Position numbers and translations under genes: made by a program
Shown here: positions 61,653 through 64,000 of the stretch, piece after piece
How positions within the stretch are numbered: position 1 is the stretch's first letter
Layout: each line of letters starts with the position of its first letter
Notes under the pieces: generated by a model
Told to the model about the DNA's origin: nothing
Database searches by the model: none
Seen by the model: only the letters and a program-made list of their open reading frames with translations
Source of the DNA: Caulobacter sp048541825
Lineage (GTDB): Bacteria; Pseudomonadota; Alphaproteobacteria; Caulobacterales; Caulobacteraceae
Length of the DNA stretch: 64,000 nucleotides
Reading direction: 5' to 3'
NCBI RefSeq assembly: GCF_048541825.1
Contig: NZ_CP183332.1
Location: 2,170,001 to 2,234,000, forward strand

Positions 61653-62666
61653 ATGAGCAAGGGCGTCACCCGACTGGAAGACCTGGCCAAGATAGCCGGC
61701 GTCTCGATCTCGACCGCCTCGCGGGCGCTGAATGACAGCCCCGCCGTCAACAAGCGCACCAAGCAGGCGATCTGGAAGCTGGCGCGCGAGATGGACTATC
61801 CGTTCCGCCGCTACATGCCCGCCGGCCCGATCGGCGCCGAAGCGACGATCGCCATCGTCGTGCCCCGTCCGCAGGGTCGCGACAGCGGCATGTCCGACCC
61901 GTTCTTCCTGGAGCTGCTGGCCGGTGTCGGCGAAGCAGCCAGCGAGCGCGGATGCGACGTGCTGATCAGCCACATCGCGCCGGCCAATTTCGAGGATCTG
62001 TCGGTAGCCATGACCACCAGCCGGGCCGAGGGCGTGATCTTTCTGGGCCAGAGCTCGCTGCATGCGGCCTTCAACCGCCTGGCTGAAACCGAGGGCCGTT
62101 TCGTGGTCTGGGGTGCACAGCTGCCCGACCAGAACTATTGCTCGGTCGGCTCCGACAACCCGATGGGCGGCCGCCGGGCGACGCTGCACCTGGCGCGGCT
62201 GGGTCGTAAGCGCATCGTCTTCCTGGGCGACACCGAGGCCCCGGAAGCCATGCAGCGCCATCGCGGCTATCTGGACGCGCTGGAGCATCAGAAGCTGAAC
62301 ATCGATCCCGACCTGATCGTGCCCGCCCACTTCGAGGTCGAGTCCGCCGAGGCGGCCATCGACTCCCTGATCCATCGCGGCGTGGCGTTCGACGGCGTGG
62401 TCGCGGCCTCCGACCTGATCGCCCTGGGCGCCATCCGCGCCCTGAAACATGCCGGCCTGTCGGTGCCCGGCGATGTCTCGGTGGTGGGTTTCGACAACGT
62501 GCCCTTCGCCCGCTACAGCAGCCCCGCGCTCAGCACCATCGCCCAGGACACGGCCAAGGCCGGCCGTCTGATGGTCTCCAAGCTGCTGGACGCCAGTGGC
62601 GAAAAGGCCAGCCGGTCGGAACGGGTGCCCACGGACCTGATCATCCGGGAAAGCTGCGGGGGGTGA
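61653..62666 (+). CDS. LacI-family transcriptional regulator (MalI-like)
   Basis: A 337-residue LacI-family protein. The HTH is TRLEDLAKIAGVSISTASRA and the hinge follows near residues 45-60; the ligand domain contains GVIFLGQS, GRRATLHLARLGRKRIVFLG and DVSVVGFDNVPFARYSSPAL. It probably represses the surrounding alpha-glucan genes until maltose or an analogue binds, as MalI in C. crescentus. The ATG at 61653 is the HTH start; upstream in-frame codons antisense to the GH97 gene were dropped. Confidence 0.9.
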   Translation: MSKGVTRLEDLAKIAGVSISTASRALNDSPAVNKRTKQAIWKLAREMDYPFRRYMPAGPIGAEATIAIVVPRPQGRDSGMSDPFFLELLAGVGEAASERGCDVLISHIAPANFEDLSVAMTTSRAEGVIFLGQSSLHAAFNRLAETEGRFVVWGAQLPDQNYCSVGSDNPMGGRRATLHLARLGRKRIVFLGDTEAPEAMQRHRGYLDALEHQKLNIDPDLIVPAHFEVESAEAAIDSLIHRGVAFDGVVAASDLIALGAIRALKHAGLSVPGDVSVVGFDNVPFARYSSPALSTIAQDTAKAGRLMVSKLLDASGEKASRSERVPTDLIIRESCGG

Positions 62667-62679
62667 CCCCTTAAGCCGC

Positions 62680-62775
62680 GTCATCCCGGGTGAAGCGAAG
62701 CCGAAACCCGGGACCACGGTGCGTGCATGCGCCTGGTACGGTCCCGGCTCTTGGCTGCGCTTGGGCCGGGATGAC
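62680..62775. repeat. palindromic intergenic repeat, family A copy 2
   Basis: About 96 bases bounded by GTCATCCCGG and CCGGGATGAC with the inner pair CCGGGACC / GGTCCCGG around GCATGC, the same architecture as 8132-8226. It lies between the convergent LacI-type and GH13 genes. Confidence 0.8.
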
Positions 62776-62778
62776 AAG

Positions 62779-64000
62779 CTAGACCCGCCGCGCCATCAGT
62801 CCGCCGCAAGCCGGCATAACCCCGTCCTGGGTCAGGTTGACGCTCTCGACCACAGCCCAGCCGCCCGGCAGCGACCAGGCGACGGGTTCATGGCCCAGGT
62901 TGAACACGCAGAGCAGCGCCTCGCCCCCCTCCCCGCGTTCGAAGATCAGCAGGGGGGTATTGGTCTCGACGAAACTCACCACGCCCGTCCGCAGAGCGCG
63001 ATAGGCGCGACGCAGCGCCATTAGCCGGCGCGTCACATGCAGGGTCGAGGCGGGATCGGCTTCCTGGGCGTCGACGGCCAGCGGCAGATGGACCGGATCG
63101 ACGGGCAGCCATGGCTCGACGGCCGAGAACCCGGCATTGGGCGCGATCGAAACCCACGGCATCGGCGTGCGGGCGCCGTCGCGACCCAGGGTCTGGGGCC
63201 AGTTGGTGATGGCTTCGGGATCCTGCAGACGCTCGAACGGCACGTGGGCCTGGGGCAGGCCCAGTTCCTCGCCCTGATAGACGAAGACATTGCCCCGCAG
63301 CGCCACCAGCAGCAGCAGCGCCATTTCGGCGAAGGCCTTGCGGTCGCGCCCCTCGGCCCAGCGCGACACAGCCCGCGGCGCGTCGTGATTGGAGAAGGTC
63401 CAGGAGGGCCAGCCCTCGCCGTCCCCGCCCATCCACATCGCCGCGCCTTCGCGCACCATCTCGGCGGTCAGGCGGTCGGCATAGAGATACAGGAAGCCAT
63501 AGGCGCTGTTGAGACGATCCTCGCCGGCCGTGAACAGCTTCATCTCGCGATCGGCGTGGTCGCCGCCCACCTCGGCCACCGAGAATCGGCCGCCGTGGGC
63601 GTCGGTCAGGGCCCGCAGACGGCTCAGGAAGGCCGGAATGTCGGCGTGGCTCTGGTTGTGGATCTTGTCCTGGAAGTCGAATGGCCGGGTGCGCTTGCCG
63701 CCGGGCGGCAGGGGCGGATTGTCGGTCAGGGCCGGATCGTGCATCGAGAAGTTGATGGCGTCGAAACGGAAGCCTTCAACGCCACGGTCGATCCAGAACT
63801 TGGCGCTGGCCAGCAGGGCGTCCTGAACGGCCGGCGCATGGACGTTCAGCTGCGGCTGCGAGGCCAGGAAGTTGTGCATGTAGTACTGGCCGCGCCGGGC
63901 GTCCCAGGTCCAGGCCGGGCCGCCGAACACCGACTGCCAGTTGCTGGGCGGCGAGCCGTCGGGCTTGGCGTCGGCCCAGACATACCAGTCAGCATGCGGA
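62779..64000 (-). CDS. alpha-glucosidase-like GH13 enzyme (5' end outside window)
   Basis: The C-terminal ~407 codons of a GH13 protein. The nucleophile Asp is in GVEGFRFDAINF, the acid/base Glu in FSVAEVGGDH and the transition-state Asp in FSNHDAPRAVS, so all three catalytic residues are present. The residues after the barrel (SFVETNTPLLIFERGEGG) match the small C-terminal beta domain of oligo-1,6-glucosidase/alpha-glucosidases. No signal can be seen because the start is outside. It probably acts in the cytoplasm or periplasm on maltodextrins in the same regulon. Confidence 0.92.
   Translation of the reverse strand, partial: PHADWYVWADAKPDGSPPSNWQSVFGGPAWTWDARRGQYYMHNFLASQPQLNVHAPAVQDALLASAKFWIDRGVEGFRFDAINFSMHDPALTDNPPLPPGGKRTRPFDFQDKIHNQSHADIPAFLSRLRALTDAHGGRFSVAEVGGDHADREMKLFTAGEDRLNSAYGFLYLYADRLTAEMVREGAAMWMGGDGEGWPSWTFSNHDAPRAVSRWAEGRDRKAFAEMALLLLVALRGNVFVYQGEELGLPQAHVPFERLQDPEAITNWPQTLGRDGARTPMPWVSIAPNAGFSAVEPWLPVDPVHLPLAVDAQEADPASTLHVTRRLMALRRAYRALRTGVVSFVETNTPLLIFERGEGGEALLCVFNLGHEPVAWSLPGGWAVVESVNLTQDGVMPACGGLMARRV

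Overview
The window is a GC-rich chromosomal segment from an alphaproteobacterium, most likely Caulobacter or a very close relative. The evidence is the gene order secY-adk-rpsM-rpsK-rpoA-rplQ, alphaproteobacterial-type promoters, a maltodextrin locus resembling the MalI/MalY locus known from C. crescentus, FemAB/CelD-like acyltransferases of the kind used in holdfast and envelope polysaccharide work, and several families of short palindromic intergenic repeats. Genus and species are inferred, not proven.

Layout. (1) 1-3234: the end of an NPP-type phosphodiesterase lipoprotein, a two-gene ABC exporter and a small membrane protein. (2) 3364-17792, all on the minus strand: the S10, spc and alpha ribosomal protein operons in order (rpsJ to rplQ, with secY, adk and rpoA). 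Two good promoters were found (before rpsJ and before rpsM). There are terminator-like hairpins inside the run (rpmD/rplO and secY/adk) and leader hairpins before rpsJ, rpsM and rplQ. rpsL, rpsG and fusA are not next to rpsJ. (3) 18391-25408: an outer-membrane barrel-like protein, a DUF2807 protein, an acyltransferase plus HxD/H dioxygenase pair, and a YdeP-like molybdoenzyme with its FdhD sulfurtransferase. (4) 25409-26813: a GC-rich non-coding stretch and a DUF559 nuclease-like gene enclosed by 70-bp inverted repeats. (5) 26814-29305: tuf behind tRNA-Gly(UCC) and tRNA-Tyr(GUA), with rlmB divergent. (6) 29427-32119: a very histidine-rich lipoprotein and a TerC-family membrane protein.

(7) 32122-34663: a three-gene operon with an APH-like phosphotransferase. 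(8) 34774-38481: a DUF423 protein and a MASE1 hybrid kinase with a CheY-like protein. (9) 38669-47689: metabolic and repair genes (nucleosidase-like, upp, IorAB-type dehydrogenase, Nudix, EndoIII-like, VanX-like, mmsA, flavin reductase). (10) 47728-50722: a second acyltransferase / glycosyltransferase / HxD-H dioxygenase operon, paralogous to the first. (11) 50789-54894: free methionine sulfoxide reductase, an XRE-2TM protein and a chemoreceptor. (12) 55123-64000: a maltodextrin regulon with glucoamylase, MFS sugar transporter, GH97, a LacI-family regulator and the end of a GH13 enzyme.

The most promising under-described systems are the twice-occurring acyltransferase/dioxygenase module, the His-rich lipoprotein with TerC, the DUF559 gene inside inverted repeats, and the ribosomal leader hairpins. 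All product names come from recognising motifs by eye; no database search was run.
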